From positions 1 through 37,223 of the forward strand of contig NZ_WAKV01000057.1 in assembly GCF_015523185.1 (NCBI RefSeq): DNA of 37,223 nucleotides. The letters are read 5' to 3'. Numbering within the stretch: the first letter of the stretch is position 1; every line of letters begins with the position of its first letter. The stretch is from Thermococcus sp. GTDB lineage: Archaea > Methanobacteriota_B > Thermococci > Thermococcales > Thermococcaceae. Below are positions 15,482 through 23,920 of the stretch, piece after piece. Position numbers and translations under genes: made by a program. The notes below the pieces were generated by a model. The model was given only the letters and a program-made list of their open reading frames with translations. It did not search any database and was not told the DNA's origin.

Positions 15482-17473
15482 ATGATACTCGAATACGCGA
15501 TTGGAGCATTCATTCTCGGTGGCCTCGTCGGTCTGATTAGGGACTACAAGGCTACCGTCAAGGCCTCAAGTTTCATGGCCTTCCTCGGTTCGCTGGCGCT
15601 CCTCTGGCAGGTTTACTCCGTCTACACAAACGGCCCGGTTTCGGGAAACCTCTTTGGGATTCCCCTCAGGATTGACAATCTCTCGATAGTCTTCCTCCTC
15701 ATAATTGGCCTCGTGGGAACCGCCGCCTCGCTCTTCGCAATCAACTATATGGAGATGTTTGAAAACGTCGGCAAGGGCTGGGTCTATGCCGTTGCATACA
15801 ATACCTTCCTGGCGAGCATGGCCCTTGTAGTTACCGTTGACAGTATGGAGTACTTCGTGATGAGCTGGGAACTCATGACACTCAGCTCCTTTATACTCGT
15901 CTTCTTCAGCGAGAAGCTCAGGGACGTCGATGTGAGCGTTAAGTACTACATCACTATGCACTTCCTCGACACTATACCGCTCTTCCTTGCCCTTGGAACT
16001 GCCTATTCGCTCGTTGGAAGCTTTGACAAGCTGACCTTTGAGAACATAGCGAGTGCGATGGCAACCGCTCCCTTCCACACCAAGGCAGTCTTCGGCGGTT
16101 TACTCATGATAGCCTTCATGACGAAGTCGGGCATGATACCCTTCCAGTTCTGGGTTGCCGAGACCTACCGCGCGGCACCGACCAGCGTTTCCGCTGTCAT
16201 GGCTGGAGCGATGGAGAAAGTGGCCCTCTATGGTCTCATAGCCCTTATTTGGAGAATCGTGGGGACGAGCTACTCACTCGGGCTCTTTGTTGCCGTGATA
16301 GGTGCCATAACCCTCACTGTTGGAACACTCTACGCCCTCCGCGAGACAAATGCCAAGAGGCTACTTGCCTATCACTCAATAGGTCAGATGGGCTATATAT
16401 GGCTCGGCATAGGAATAGGCATGGCTCTCATTCCAAAGGGAGGCTTCCTCGGCGCGGTCGGGGCTCTTGGTGCCTTTGCCGGACTCTTCCACGCCCTCAA
16501 CCACGCAATATTCAAGGCCTCACTCTTCCTATCGGCTGGAGCCGTCGAGTACAGAACCGGAACAGTGAACCTTGACGAACTGGGTGGCCTTGGGAGGACT
16601 ATGAAGGTAACGGCCCTCGCGGCGCTCTTCGCTTCCCTCGCGATAAGTGGTGTTCCGCCCTTCAACGGATTCCTGAGCAAGTGGCTCATCTACGTTTCCG
16701 GTTACTACTCCCACAGCTATGTCCTTGCCCTTGGAGCTGTCCTAGCTGCTTTCATAAGTGCGGCAACACTCGCCTCCTTCGTCAAGTTCTACGGGGCTCA
16801 GTTCGGCGGTGATATGAAGCGCTACGAAAACGTCAAGGAGGTTCCAGCCGGAATGCTCGCCGGCCAGTGGATTCTCGCCGGTTTAACGCTCCTCATAGGC
16901 CTCTTCCCAGGAACCGTCACTGGAATCCTCAACGTCTTCAACGCCCCAGTGGAGACGAACCTCTACAAGATTGGTTTCCAGTCGGTGTTCTTCTCCCCAG
17001 TGCTCTTCGTGATAGTGCTCGGAATCCTAGCGTTCGGGCTCTACCTCGTCTTCAAGCCGGAGTACAAGGAGGCCAAGCCCTGGGACTGCGGTTCAACCCA
17101 GATAGACGAGGATGAGTATAGGATAAACGCTGAGGGCTACTATATCAAGTACGAGGAGAAGATTGGTTCGTTCTACCGCCTCGGTGACTGGTTCTACAGT
17201 GTTGGCGCTGGGATAATACACTACATCGTTAGGGCATACCTCTGGATGGCGAGCTACTTCACAAAGATAGTGGACACACCCTACACAAAGGTTGAGAGCC
17301 TCGACGACCTCCGTGAAAGAGAAATCCTGCACATCGACGAGGAGGTCTTCAAGCCCCTCATAAGGTTCCTCAACATAGCCAGAGACGTTCTGCCGGGGAT
17401 AAGGCTCGGAACCTTCATAGTCATAGCCCTGATTGTTGTCGGGGCCATCGTGGGACTGCTGATAGCCATGTGA
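15482..17473 (+). CDS. NuoL/HyfB/HycC-like membrane subunit of group 4 hydrogenase
   Basis: 663-residue polytopic subunit, the largest membrane component. The antiporter core includes the helix-5 Glu in YFVMSWELMTLSS, the loop KSGMIPFQFWVAETYRAAPT, AKRLLAYHSIGQMGY, and HALNHAIFKASLFLSAG. The C-terminal 150 residues leave the core: a polar stretch (WDCGSTQIDEDEYRIN), a long helical segment and a final transmembrane helix (FIVIALIVVGAIVGLL). This matches HycC/NuoL proteins, where the tail runs along the membrane arm. GGTGATGGG precedes the ATG; the preceding stop is six bases upstream. Confidence 0.92.
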   Translation: MILEYAIGAFILGGLVGLIRDYKATVKASSFMAFLGSLALLWQVYSVYTNGPVSGNLFGIPLRIDNLSIVFLLIIGLVGTAASLFAINYMEMFENVGKGWVYAVAYNTFLASMALVVTVDSMEYFVMSWELMTLSSFILVFFSEKLRDVDVSVKYYITMHFLDTIPLFLALGTAYSLVGSFDKLTFENIASAMATAPFHTKAVFGGLLMIAFMTKSGMIPFQFWVAETYRAAPTSVSAVMAGAMEKVALYGLIALIWRIVGTSYSLGLFVAVIGAITLTVGTLYALRETNAKRLLAYHSIGQMGYIWLGIGIGMALIPKGGFLGAVGALGAFAGLFHALNHAIFKASLFLSAGAVEYRTGTVNLDELGGLGRTMKVTALAALFASLAISGVPPFNGFLSKWLIYVSGYYSHSYVLALGAVLAAFISAATLASFVKFYGAQFGGDMKRYENVKEVPAGMLAGQWILAGLTLLIGLFPGTVTGILNVFNAPVETNLYKIGFQSVFFSPVLFVIVLGILAFGLYLVFKPEYKEAKPWDCGSTQIDEDEYRINAEGYYIKYEEKIGSFYRLGDWFYSVGAGIIHYIVRAYLWMASYFTKIVDTPYTKVESLDDLREREILHIDEEVFKPLIRFLNIARDVLPGIRLGTFIVIALIVVGAIVGLLIAM

Positions 17474-17483
17474 GGTGATGAAA

Positions 17484-18401
17484 ATGGAGACGACGGCTAA
17501 GCTTGCCTTCAGCTTTATCGGAGTGCTCCTGACTTTCCTCCTGCCCCCTTACCTTGATGGAATAGCCAGAAGGGTAAAGGCGAGGCTCCAGTACAGGCGC
17601 GGGCCACCGCTTATGCAGACGTGGTACGACCTCAACAAGCTCTTCAACCTTCCATCGGTCAAGCCGACAAAGAGCGCGCTCTTCACATGGGCGCCTTTCC
17701 TGGCTTTGGCCTCTGCCGTAATCGGTGCCCTACTCCTCCCCTACGGTAACGTCGTTCCAATAAACGTGGGATTCAACCTAGTCGTGTTCTTCTACGTAAT
17801 CCTGATGGTCAGCGTATTCCTGATGCTCGCGGGACTCACAGTTCAGAACGCATTCAGCCACCTCGGTTCCGCCAGGGAGATGCAGATAATCCTCACTGTT
17901 GAGCCACTCATTGCGATACTCTACGGAGTCCTGGCCTACAACGCCGGTTCCCTCAACATAGCGGACATCGTCTCAAACCTCCACCTGACGCCTTCACTCG
18001 TGATGACCTACGTCCTCCTGGCTTACGCCCTCTACGTCGAGAGTGGCTTCGTGCCCTTCGACATAGCCGAGGCGGAGCAGGAAGTTATCGGCGGTCCCCT
18101 CAGCGAGTACAGTGGAAGACTCCTAGGAGTCTTCTACTACGCCATCTACATCAAGCGCTTTGCCCTGCTGTGGTTCTTTGTGAGCCTGCTCGTCCTTCCG
18201 TGGGTAGGTCCGATAAACACAACGCTCAAAGCGGCCGAGGTGCTCGCGATACAGTTCCTGCTGACGATAGCTTTATACCCGGTTATAGCTTCACTTGAGG
18301 CCACGAACGCAAGGCTCAGGATTGACCACGTGGTTAAGATGAACACGAGGGCGTTCTTCGCCGGTGTGATTATACTCGCAATAGCCTTCATGGGGTGGTG
18401 A
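17484..18401 (+). CDS. NuoH/HycD-like membrane anchor subunit of group 4 hydrogenase
   Basis: 305-residue membrane protein that links the soluble hydrogenase arm to the membrane arm. Family motifs are ARLQYRRGPPLMQTWYDL near residue 30, a charged loop EPLIAILYG, and PFDIAEAEQEVIGGPLSEYSG, the cytoplasmic loop that lines the quinone or proton path in complex I. Eight hydrophobic segments are visible. The ATG at 17484 (GGTGAT four bases before) is preferred to two in-frame starts slightly upstream that fall inside the ribosome binding site. Confidence 0.93.
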   Translation: METTAKLAFSFIGVLLTFLLPPYLDGIARRVKARLQYRRGPPLMQTWYDLNKLFNLPSVKPTKSALFTWAPFLALASAVIGALLLPYGNVVPINVGFNLVVFFYVILMVSVFLMLAGLTVQNAFSHLGSAREMQIILTVEPLIAILYGVLAYNAGSLNIADIVSNLHLTPSLVMTYVLLAYALYVESGFVPFDIAEAEQEVIGGPLSEYSGRLLGVFYYAIYIKRFALLWFFVSLLVLPWVGPINTTLKAAEVLAIQFLLTIALYPVIASLEATNARLRIDHVVKMNTRAFFAGVIILAIAFMGW

Positions 18402-18403
18402 AT

Positions 18404-20203
18404 ATGGTAACGACGAAGGATTTGGAGGCTCACTCCGAATTTGAGTGCAGGGCCTGTGAAAAGGGCCGGTGCAGGAAGGCGGATGTTAACGTTATACTTT
18501 CCGAGAGAAAAGGTCTTAAGGAGTTTTACGAGGCCTTTAAGGAGCACATAAAGGAATGCAAGAGAATGACCTATGGTCAGTACCAGTTTGTCATAGACAG
18601 GGAGGTTCTCCCTGAGGCAGTGCTCTGGTGGCACAACCACCCGGAATTCAAAGAGACACACCTCTCCACGGCTGTGGGAACCGATGAGAGACCACTTAAC
18701 GGACACTTCGTCTACATGCCGTTCCTCAACGTTCAGGTCGAGTTTGCCAACGAGCCTGAGAACTACTATGTGTTCCTCAGGACTTACCTCCCGGCAGACG
18801 ACCCGAGCTTCCCGAGCGTCGCAGCTAAACTCCCAGCCGCGCTCTGGATAGAGAGAGAGGTCAGGGACTTACTTGGCTTCAACCCAGTTGGTCACCCAGA
18901 CCCGAGAAGGTTAATTCTCCCCGAGGACTGGCCAGAGGGAGTTTATCCGCTCAGGAAGGACATGGACTACAGAGACTCGCCAATGGCAGAGCCGAAGGTT
19001 GAGTTCAAGGAAAAGCCCGATGAGACAACGCTCGTTCCGATGGGTCCAGCTCACATGGGTATCGAGGAGCCGGCCCACTTCCGGCTGTTCGTGAAGGGTG
19101 AGACCATAGTTGACGTTGACTACCGCGGTTTCTACTCCCACCGTGGCATAGAAAAGACGGGAGAGGGCAGGCTAACCTACAACCAGGTGCTCTTCCTCGC
19201 TGAGAGAATATGTGGAATCTGTGGCTACCAGCACTCCGTCAGCTACGCCATGGCCGTTGAGAGATTGGCTGACGTTGATATACCCGATAGGGCACGCTAC
19301 ATAAGGACACTGCTCCTCGAGCTTGAGAGGATTCACAACCACCTCCTGTGGGTGGGAATAGCAGCGCACCTCGTCGGCTACGACACGGGCTTCATGCACG
19401 CGTGGCGTATCAGGGAGCCAGTCATGTGGCTCGTTGAGCGCCTGACCGGAAACAGGAAGCAGTATGGTATGAACATTGTTGGTGGAGTTAGGAGGGACAT
19501 ACTCGACTACAGGAAGGAGGAGATACTAAAGGTCGTCAAGCAGATACGCGAAGAGACCAAGAAGTTCCTTGACATCGCTCTAAACACTAACACCTTCATC
19601 AAGCGCGCAGAGGGAGTCGGTATACTGCCCTACAAGGTTGCGAAGGCCTACTCTGTCCTTGGACCGACTGCCCGCGCTAGCGGAAGGAGGATTGACACGA
19701 GAAAGGACCAGGCAGTCAAAACTGCCACAGCTTACAACGAACTCGACTTCAAGGTCCCCGTTTACAAGGAGGGTGACGTTTTAGCTAGGGTTCTCGTAAG
19801 GATGGACGAGCTCTTTGAGAGCCTCTGGATGGTCGAGCAGATAATCGACCAGATGCCCGGCGGAGACATAATGGTTCCAATTGGCGACCTGCCCGAGTAC
19901 GAAGAAGCTTTGGGCTTCACAGAGGCCCACCGCGGTGAGGTTGTCCACTACGTCATGACGGGCGAGAAGAACAAGGTCTACCGCTGGAAGGTTCGTGCTC
20001 CGACATACAACAACCTGCCGGCAGTTCCCGAGATGCTCAAGGGCTACCACGTTGCCGATGCACCGCTAATCATAGCGAGCATTGACCCGTGCTACTCCTG
20101 TACCGAGAGGGTTCAGTTCGTTGACCTCGAAACCGGCAAGGTGAAGGTTCTTACCGAGGCCGAGTTCAACGAGCTCTCAATCAAGTATAAGGGGGTGTTC
20201 TGA
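18404..20203 (+). CDS. [NiFe] hydrogenase large subunit with fused NuoC-like domain (HycE-like, group 4)
   Basis: 599-residue fusion. Residues about 50-190 resemble the 30-kDa (NuoC) domain (EREVRDLLGFNPVGHPDPRR) and the rest the 49-kDa/large-subunit domain. The nickel ligands are intact: RICGICGYQHS (Cys 270 and 273) and DPCYSCTER (Cys 563 and 566). About 30 residues follow the last motif (VQFVDLETGKVKVLTEAEF and on), the position where HycI-type proteases cut after nickel insertion; a candidate protease lies at 23913-24398. The N terminus has an extra cysteine cluster (ECRACEKGRC, Cys 15, 18, 23) whose role is not known. Evolves H2 with electrons from the upstream redox subunits. Confidence 0.95.
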   Translation: MVTTKDLEAHSEFECRACEKGRCRKADVNVILSERKGLKEFYEAFKEHIKECKRMTYGQYQFVIDREVLPEAVLWWHNHPEFKETHLSTAVGTDERPLNGHFVYMPFLNVQVEFANEPENYYVFLRTYLPADDPSFPSVAAKLPAALWIEREVRDLLGFNPVGHPDPRRLILPEDWPEGVYPLRKDMDYRDSPMAEPKVEFKEKPDETTLVPMGPAHMGIEEPAHFRLFVKGETIVDVDYRGFYSHRGIEKTGEGRLTYNQVLFLAERICGICGYQHSVSYAMAVERLADVDIPDRARYIRTLLLELERIHNHLLWVGIAAHLVGYDTGFMHAWRIREPVMWLVERLTGNRKQYGMNIVGGVRRDILDYRKEEILKVVKQIREETKKFLDIALNTNTFIKRAEGVGILPYKVAKAYSVLGPTARASGRRIDTRKDQAVKTATAYNELDFKVPVYKEGDVLARVLVRMDELFESLWMVEQIIDQMPGGDIMVPIGDLPEYEEALGFTEAHRGEVVHYVMTGEKNKVYRWKVRAPTYNNLPAVPEMLKGYHVADAPLIIASIDPCYSCTERVQFVDLETGKVKVLTEAEFNELSIKYKGVF

Positions 20204-20832
20204 TGGCCGAGAGCCTCCCATACACCGAGAAGCTCAAGAAGTGGAATCGCTTTGAGGCCGAGAAGTTTAGCAAGAAGGCCCCTGTTACCACCCCCTATCC
20301 TTTTATTGACATCGAGAAGCCGCCGGAGTACAGGGGAATACCCCACATCAACCCCGAGAAGTGCATAGGCTGTGGGGCCTGTGTAAACGCCTGTCCACCC
20401 GATGCCCTGATAATGGAGTGGGACAAGGAGCACGGTGTCAAGAGACTCACATACAACGCTGCAAGATGTATCAGGTGTGCCCGTTGTATAGAGGTCTGCC
20501 CGACGGGAGCGATGGAGCCAACAACGAGGTTCGAAGTGGCAACTGACAACAAAGAAGATTTGGTAGAGGTTGTCGAGCACAAGTTAGCTTACTGCGAGGA
20601 GTGCGGAGAATACCTTGACTTCACCGAGAGGCAGATAGAGTACGTGAGGAACATCCTCCCGAAGGAAATATTTGACATGTATGCCCTCGAGGACAGGATA
20701 AAGCTCACACAGGAGGAAAAGATGCGTAGAACGGTCGTCAAACTCAGGGAAACCGAGGGCAACGTTTATCCGGCCTTCGTGCTCGTGGAGAAGCCAAGGA
20801 AATCCCCCAAAAGGGAAGGGGGTGAGGAGTAA
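20203..20832 (+). CDS. Ferredoxin-like hydrogenase subunit (HycF/NuoI-like)
   Basis: 209-residue two-cluster subunit. CIGCGACVNACPPDAL and CIRCARCIEVCPTGAM give two [4Fe-4S] sites, as in NuoI/HycF. About 100 more residues follow, including a CEECGEYLDF pair that may bind zinc, and a Lys-rich end. It bridges the external Fe-S carrier and the small subunit. Start and stop codons overlap the neighbouring genes by one base each (TGATG and TAATG), so translation is probably coupled. Confidence 0.93.
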   Translation: MAESLPYTEKLKKWNRFEAEKFSKKAPVTTPYPFIDIEKPPEYRGIPHINPEKCIGCGACVNACPPDALIMEWDKEHGVKRLTYNAARCIRCARCIEVCPTGAMEPTTRFEVATDNKEDLVEVVEHKLAYCEECGEYLDFTERQIEYVRNILPKEIFDMYALEDRIKLTQEEKMRRTVVKLRETEGNVYPAFVLVEKPRKSPKREGGEE

Positions 20833-21665
20833 TGGGGAAGCAGAGGCTTAAGTCCGTCTGGGTCTATCACGTTGATGCCGGTTCATGTAACGGTTGCGAC
20901 ATTGAGGTTCTCGATGTGCTCAGTCCCTACTATGACCTTGAGAGATTGGGAATTAAAGTTGTTCCCAACCCGAGGCACGCGGATGTGCTCTTCATAACAG
21001 GGCCGCTCACGAGGCAGACGAGGATAATGATAAGAAAGGCCTATGAGGCCATGCCTCCAAAGCCGAGAATAGTCGTTGCCATAGGAACCTGTGCATCAAG
21101 TGGTGGAATCTTCTACAACAGCTACGCCCTCTACAATACTTCACCCCAGCGCGGAAGGGACAGGCTCAGGAGCGGTGGGCCGGAGATGATAGTCCCAATA
21201 GACATGTACATCCCCGGCTGTCCGCCCAGCCCAGAGGAGATACTCTATGGTGTCGCCCAGCTCCTCGGAATAAAGGAGAAGAAGATGAAGGGCGAGTACT
21301 GGATAGCCCTTCCGCCCGGGGAGAAAGCCGGCAAAGAGAATGAGATTGAGTTTAAGATTCCGGACAGACCTATACCGCTCCGTTACTGGCTGACGCTTCG
21401 TGAAGAACTTAGAAGGGTTGTGGGCTACTACGACAGGGATGCTGTCCTCAACGACTTCATCGAGCTGGTTGGAAAGGCCTTCGAAAGCGAGAACCCGAGG
21501 GAGAAGCTCCACGACCTAGTTACGGGATACTTCCTCAAGGAAAAGGACTCCAGGATAAAGGTGGCCATGCGCTTCCTTGAAAACGAGTTCTGGCGCCTCT
21601 ACGACGAATACCACTCCCTCGGAGAGAACATCAGGAAGAAATATCCGGTTACCGCGGGTGTCTGA
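20832..21665 (+). CDS. [NiFe] hydrogenase small subunit (HycG/NuoB-like)
   Basis: 277-residue subunit holding the [4Fe-4S] cluster nearest the nickel site. The ligands are visible: GSCNGCDIEVL (two Cys), IGTCASSGG and PGCPPSPEE. The first ~155 residues cover the usual NuoB-like domain. The remaining ~120 residues (RPIPLRYWLTLREELRRVV and on) are a C-terminal extension rich in charged helices, longer than in E. coli HycG. It has no twin-arginine signal, consistent with a cytoplasmic-facing group 4 enzyme. Confidence 0.93.
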   Translation: MGKQRLKSVWVYHVDAGSCNGCDIEVLDVLSPYYDLERLGIKVVPNPRHADVLFITGPLTRQTRIMIRKAYEAMPPKPRIVVAIGTCASSGGIFYNSYALYNTSPQRGRDRLRSGGPEMIVPIDMYIPGCPPSPEEILYGVAQLLGIKEKKMKGEYWIALPPGEKAGKENEIEFKIPDRPIPLRYWLTLREELRRVVGYYDRDAVLNDFIELVGKAFESENPREKLHDLVTGYFLKEKDSRIKVAMRFLENEFWRLYDEYHSLGENIRKKYPVTAGV

Positions 21666-21666
21666 A

Positions 21667-21984
21667 GTGCCCTGGAAACTATACCACTTTAAATACGAGG
21701 ATTACCCGGAATACTCCGCGAGAATTACCGGGCACTATGCCGGCGACCTGCTAATCATTGAGGAGGCAGGGGAGCTCAGCGAGGAGGCAGTGAAGCTTAT
21801 AAAGAAAGCCTTGGGCATCGATGAAAACGCGAGGGCCTTTGACATAGATGTCAGGGACGTGCTGAAGCTTCCAATCAAAGAACTGCCCGAGGAGGACAGA
21901 AAAGTCCTTATATCTGCCTCAGAAAAGCTGGACTCTGAAAGCAAACTCCACGTGGAGTACCGCTATCAGCCGACCTTCGATTGA
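21667..21984 (+). CDS. Small unknown protein at the end of the hydrogenase operon
   Basis: 105-residue acidic soluble protein starting at GTG 21667, one base after the small-subunit stop; GGGTGT within the preceding gene serves as ribosome binding site. A longer frame starting at 21577 lies inside the small-subunit gene and is rejected. No Cys, no membrane segment and no recognised domain; the order is strand-helix-strand (DLLIIEEAGELSEEAVKLI), then a helical part and a short polar tail. Its position suggests an accessory subunit or assembly factor for the complex. Confidence 0.75.
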   Translation: MPWKLYHFKYEDYPEYSARITGHYAGDLLIIEEAGELSEEAVKLIKKALGIDENARAFDIDVRDVLKLPIKELPEEDRKVLISASEKLDSESKLHVEYRYQPTFD

Positions 21985-22023
21985 TTTTTATTTTCCTCAA
22001 AAACTTTTCTGGGGGGTGAAGGA

Positions 22024-22476
22024 ATGAACGCTGAGACCTTGAAGAGAGCCAAGGAGGAGCTGATTCAAAGGGTGAAGGACTTCTACGGGGACAACCTGCT
22101 CTCGATAATCTTCTACGGGAGGCACCTTCAGGACCCGGGCTTTCCAGAGATAGACGTGGTCGTTGTAATAGACAAACCCTACGACCCAGTTAAGATGAAC
22201 CGTGTGGCAGATTTCGTTGAGAACATAAGGGACCCAATAGAGGAGAAATACGGCTACCACGTCTCCTTCGAGCTCTACACGCGCGAGGAAGCAGAGAACT
22301 TTCACTCCGGCTACCTTGACGTGGTTGTTAACTACGAGGTGGCCTACGATAAAGATAACTACTTCCAGAACCTCCTCAGGAACATGCTGAATCCAAAAAA
22401 GGCGATGGACTACGTTAAATACATCAGCACGATTGAGTACATCCCCGTCGAGGAAGAGGAGAGGGACGACGAATGA
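22024..22476 (+). CDS. Nucleotidyltransferase-like protein with an atypical active-site motif
   Basis: 150-residue soluble protein of the minimal nucleotidyltransferase type. The pattern [26 protein letters not shown] resembles the fold's usual 'FGS.arG....SDiDl.v', but the conserved Gly-Ser is Gly-Arg and the first Asp of the Asp-x-Asp pair reads as Glu. Catalytic activity is therefore uncertain. The second half ([18 protein letters not shown]) is helical. GGGGGGTGAAGG precedes the ATG. Its end overlaps mobA by four bases, so it is likely co-translated with the cofactor gene. Confidence 0.72.
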   Translation: MNAETLKRAKEELIQRVKDFYGDNLLSIIFYGRHLQDPGFPEIDVVVVIDKPYDPVKMNRVADFVENIRDPIEEKYGYHVSFELYTREEAENFHSGYLDVVVNYEVAYDKDNYFQNLLRNMLNPKKAMDYVKYISTIEYIPVEEEERDDE

Positions 22477-23063
22477 TAGGGGCCGTTCTGGCCGGCGGAA
22501 GAGGAAGGCGCTTTGGGGGCGATAAGTTACTCTTCAAAATTTCCGGAAAGCCCCTGATTCTTTATACCATCGAGAGGCTGGAGAAAGCGGAGGGGATAGA
22601 TGAAATAGTTCTGGTCGCTTCCAGAGAAAACGCGGAAAAGCTTGAAAGACTGGGTTATGGGGTAGTCATTGATGAACTCCTCGTGGGCCCGATGGGAGGT
22701 ATTTACACCGCCCTTTCCCTTGGCGATGCCTTTGTGGTTGCAGGCGACATGCCCCTCCTTGTTCCGGAGTTTGTTGATTTCATAATAGAGCGCTTTTATC
22801 TAGAAAAAAAGCCGGCCTGCGTTCCGCGGTGGAGCAACGGCTACCTTGAACCTCTCCATGCCGCTTATTTAAGGGAATTTAGGTCTTTTCTGGGAGAAAA
22901 AATCAAGAGTGGACGGTATGCGATAAACCGGGCGATAAGGGAAAGTGAGGCCTGCTACATCGAAATCGAGAGCCTTCCCGAGGAGTGGAGGGAGAGCTTC
23001 TTCAACGTGAACACGCGGGAGGATTTGGAAAGAATCAGAGGCATTCGGGAAAGAGTTCTATGA
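22473..23063 (+). CDS. mobA: Molybdenum cofactor guanylyltransferase (MobA)
   Basis: 196-residue enzyme that joins GMP to molybdopterin (with Mo or W) to make the MGD cofactor used by the FdhA-like subunit. N-terminal [18 protein letters not shown] is the GTP-binding signature, with the lysine typical of MobA. VAGDMPLL carries the metal-binding Asp, and the C-terminal [11 protein letters not shown] is the family's closing motif. It overlaps the preceding gene by four bases. The location downstream of the hydrogenase operon suggests it supports that enzyme. Its end overlaps the convergent PIN-domain remnant by 29 bases. Confidence 0.93.
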   Translation: MIGAVLAGGRGRRFGGDKLLFKISGKPLILYTIERLEKAEGIDEIVLVASRENAEKLERLGYGVVIDELLVGPMGGIYTALSLGDAFVVAGDMPLLVPEFVDFIIERFYLEKKPACVPRWSNGYLEPLHAAYLREFRSFLGEKIKSGRYAINRAIRESEACYIEIESLPEEWRESFFNVNTREDLERIRGIRERVL

Positions 23064-23465
23064 TCTCCTTTGTGTTCAGAACTTTGAGGTAGGGAACTGA
23101 TTTTAGAGCTTTATTGTTGCTCCATAATACAGCGTTCATCTTGAGCGCGAGTGCCACAAAGTCCACATCCTTTGAGTCGGGGGTTATCTTGATTGCAATG
23201 TCAACAAACTCGGCGTAGCTCTCGTAGTCAATGAACGCCACGTATTTTTTGATAAGGTTTAAGACCCGTTCGAAGCTCTCGGGAGTTAGATGGGCTTTTT
23301 CCCATTATATATCAGGTTAGAATATCTTCTCAGTTCCTCCAGCAGGTATTCTGGGGCATAGAGTGGAGTGTCGAGAGAGATGCACAGGATAAGCTTTCTG
23401 GTTGTGCTCTCCTTTTTGAAAAACGAGAAGAGGACGTTCGTGTCAATCACTATCGGATTTTTCAA
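23035..23465 (-). pseudogene. Frameshifted PIN-domain (VapC-like) toxin
   Basis: Two frames together make one PIN nuclease. The first begins at TTG 23465 (AAGGAGGAC ribosome binding site) with PIVIDTNVLFSFF, the first PIN acidic motif, and runs to YNGKKPI then stop. The second continues as AHLTPESFERVLNLIKKY and DVDFVALALKMNAVLWSN, which contains the later acidic residues. They meet at a run of five A on the minus strand (23296-23300 on plus, T5). One more A would restore a single frame. The antitoxin-like gene overlaps its start by about 23 bases. This could be a true mutation, a sequencing or assembly error, or frameshifting at the A-run. Confidence 0.75.
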
Positions 23466-23649
23466 AGAAAGTCCTCCTTCTTCCTATTTCCTCGCTTATT
23501 TTCTCGATGTCTTCGTCGGTTAGTTCCGAGTTCATCAGGAGGCTATTAAGTCTCGTCAGCTCGGCTAACCTTTTCTCCACCAGCTTTGCAAGCCTCTTCG
23601 CGAATTCTATATCAACACCCTCAGGAACTCTAATCGCTACGCTCGTCAT
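23443..23649 (-). CDS. Probable antitoxin of the PIN toxin (VapB-like)
   Basis: 68-residue charged helical protein starting MTSVAIRVPEGVDIEFA, with VRVP-like N-terminal strand as in ribbon-helix-helix or VapB antitoxins, then LAKLVEKRLAEL and a Glu-rich tail. GGTGATGG precedes the ATG at 23649; longer versions of this frame are rejected. It overlaps the toxin start, the usual antitoxin-toxin arrangement. With the toxin broken, it may be maintained as an orphan. Confidence 0.75.
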   Translation of the reverse strand: MTSVAIRVPEGVDIEFAKRLAKLVEKRLAELTRLNSLLMNSELTDEDIEKISEEIGRRRTFFEKSDSD

Positions 23650-23681
23650 AACCATCACCCAAGTTTTGTCCTTGATGTTAA

Positions 23682-23920
23682 TTATGCTTTTCTCACCCGT
23701 ACTCCATCTAATCCACCTCTTCCTGAACTTGGCAGGTAGACGAGCACCGCCACGAGGATGAAGATGGAGCCGAGAACCCCTCTCCTGAGATACCACAGCA
23801 GAAAGCCGGTGCCGAGGAAGAGGTCTTTCAGCGTTTTCCATCTGTTCTCCTCGGTTTTAAATCCTAGAAAAACGAGATAATGCCTAAGATGCCTCCAATC
23901 AGCTAGACGTACTCAATCAT
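23682..23920 (-). pseudogene. Decayed small membrane-protein gene after the hydrogenase protease
   Basis: An ATG at 23920 overlaps the protease stop codon in the classic ATGA form. The reading is MIEYV, an in-frame TAG, then LIGGILGIISFF and a second stop. In another frame the text continues FKTEENRWKTLKDLFLG, then GVLGSIFILVAVLVYLP (a clear membrane segment) to a TAA at 23682-23684. Joined, it would be a protein of about 80 residues with two membrane helices. At least one nonsense change and one frameshift separate the pieces. No family was recognised, and an artefact of hydrophobic non-coding sequence cannot be excluded. Confidence 0.4.

Noticed and set aside
11471-21984. Sodium-pumping Mrp-hydrogenase (Mbh/Mnh) assignment
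   Set aside because: No MrpE/F/G/B/C genes are present; the subunit order fits the FHL/Hyf type instead.
23650-23841. N-terminal extension of the antitoxin-like gene
   Set aside because: The extension has Arg/His/Pro-rich composition, lies over a region better read as the decayed membrane gene, and the ATG at 23649 has GGTGAT.
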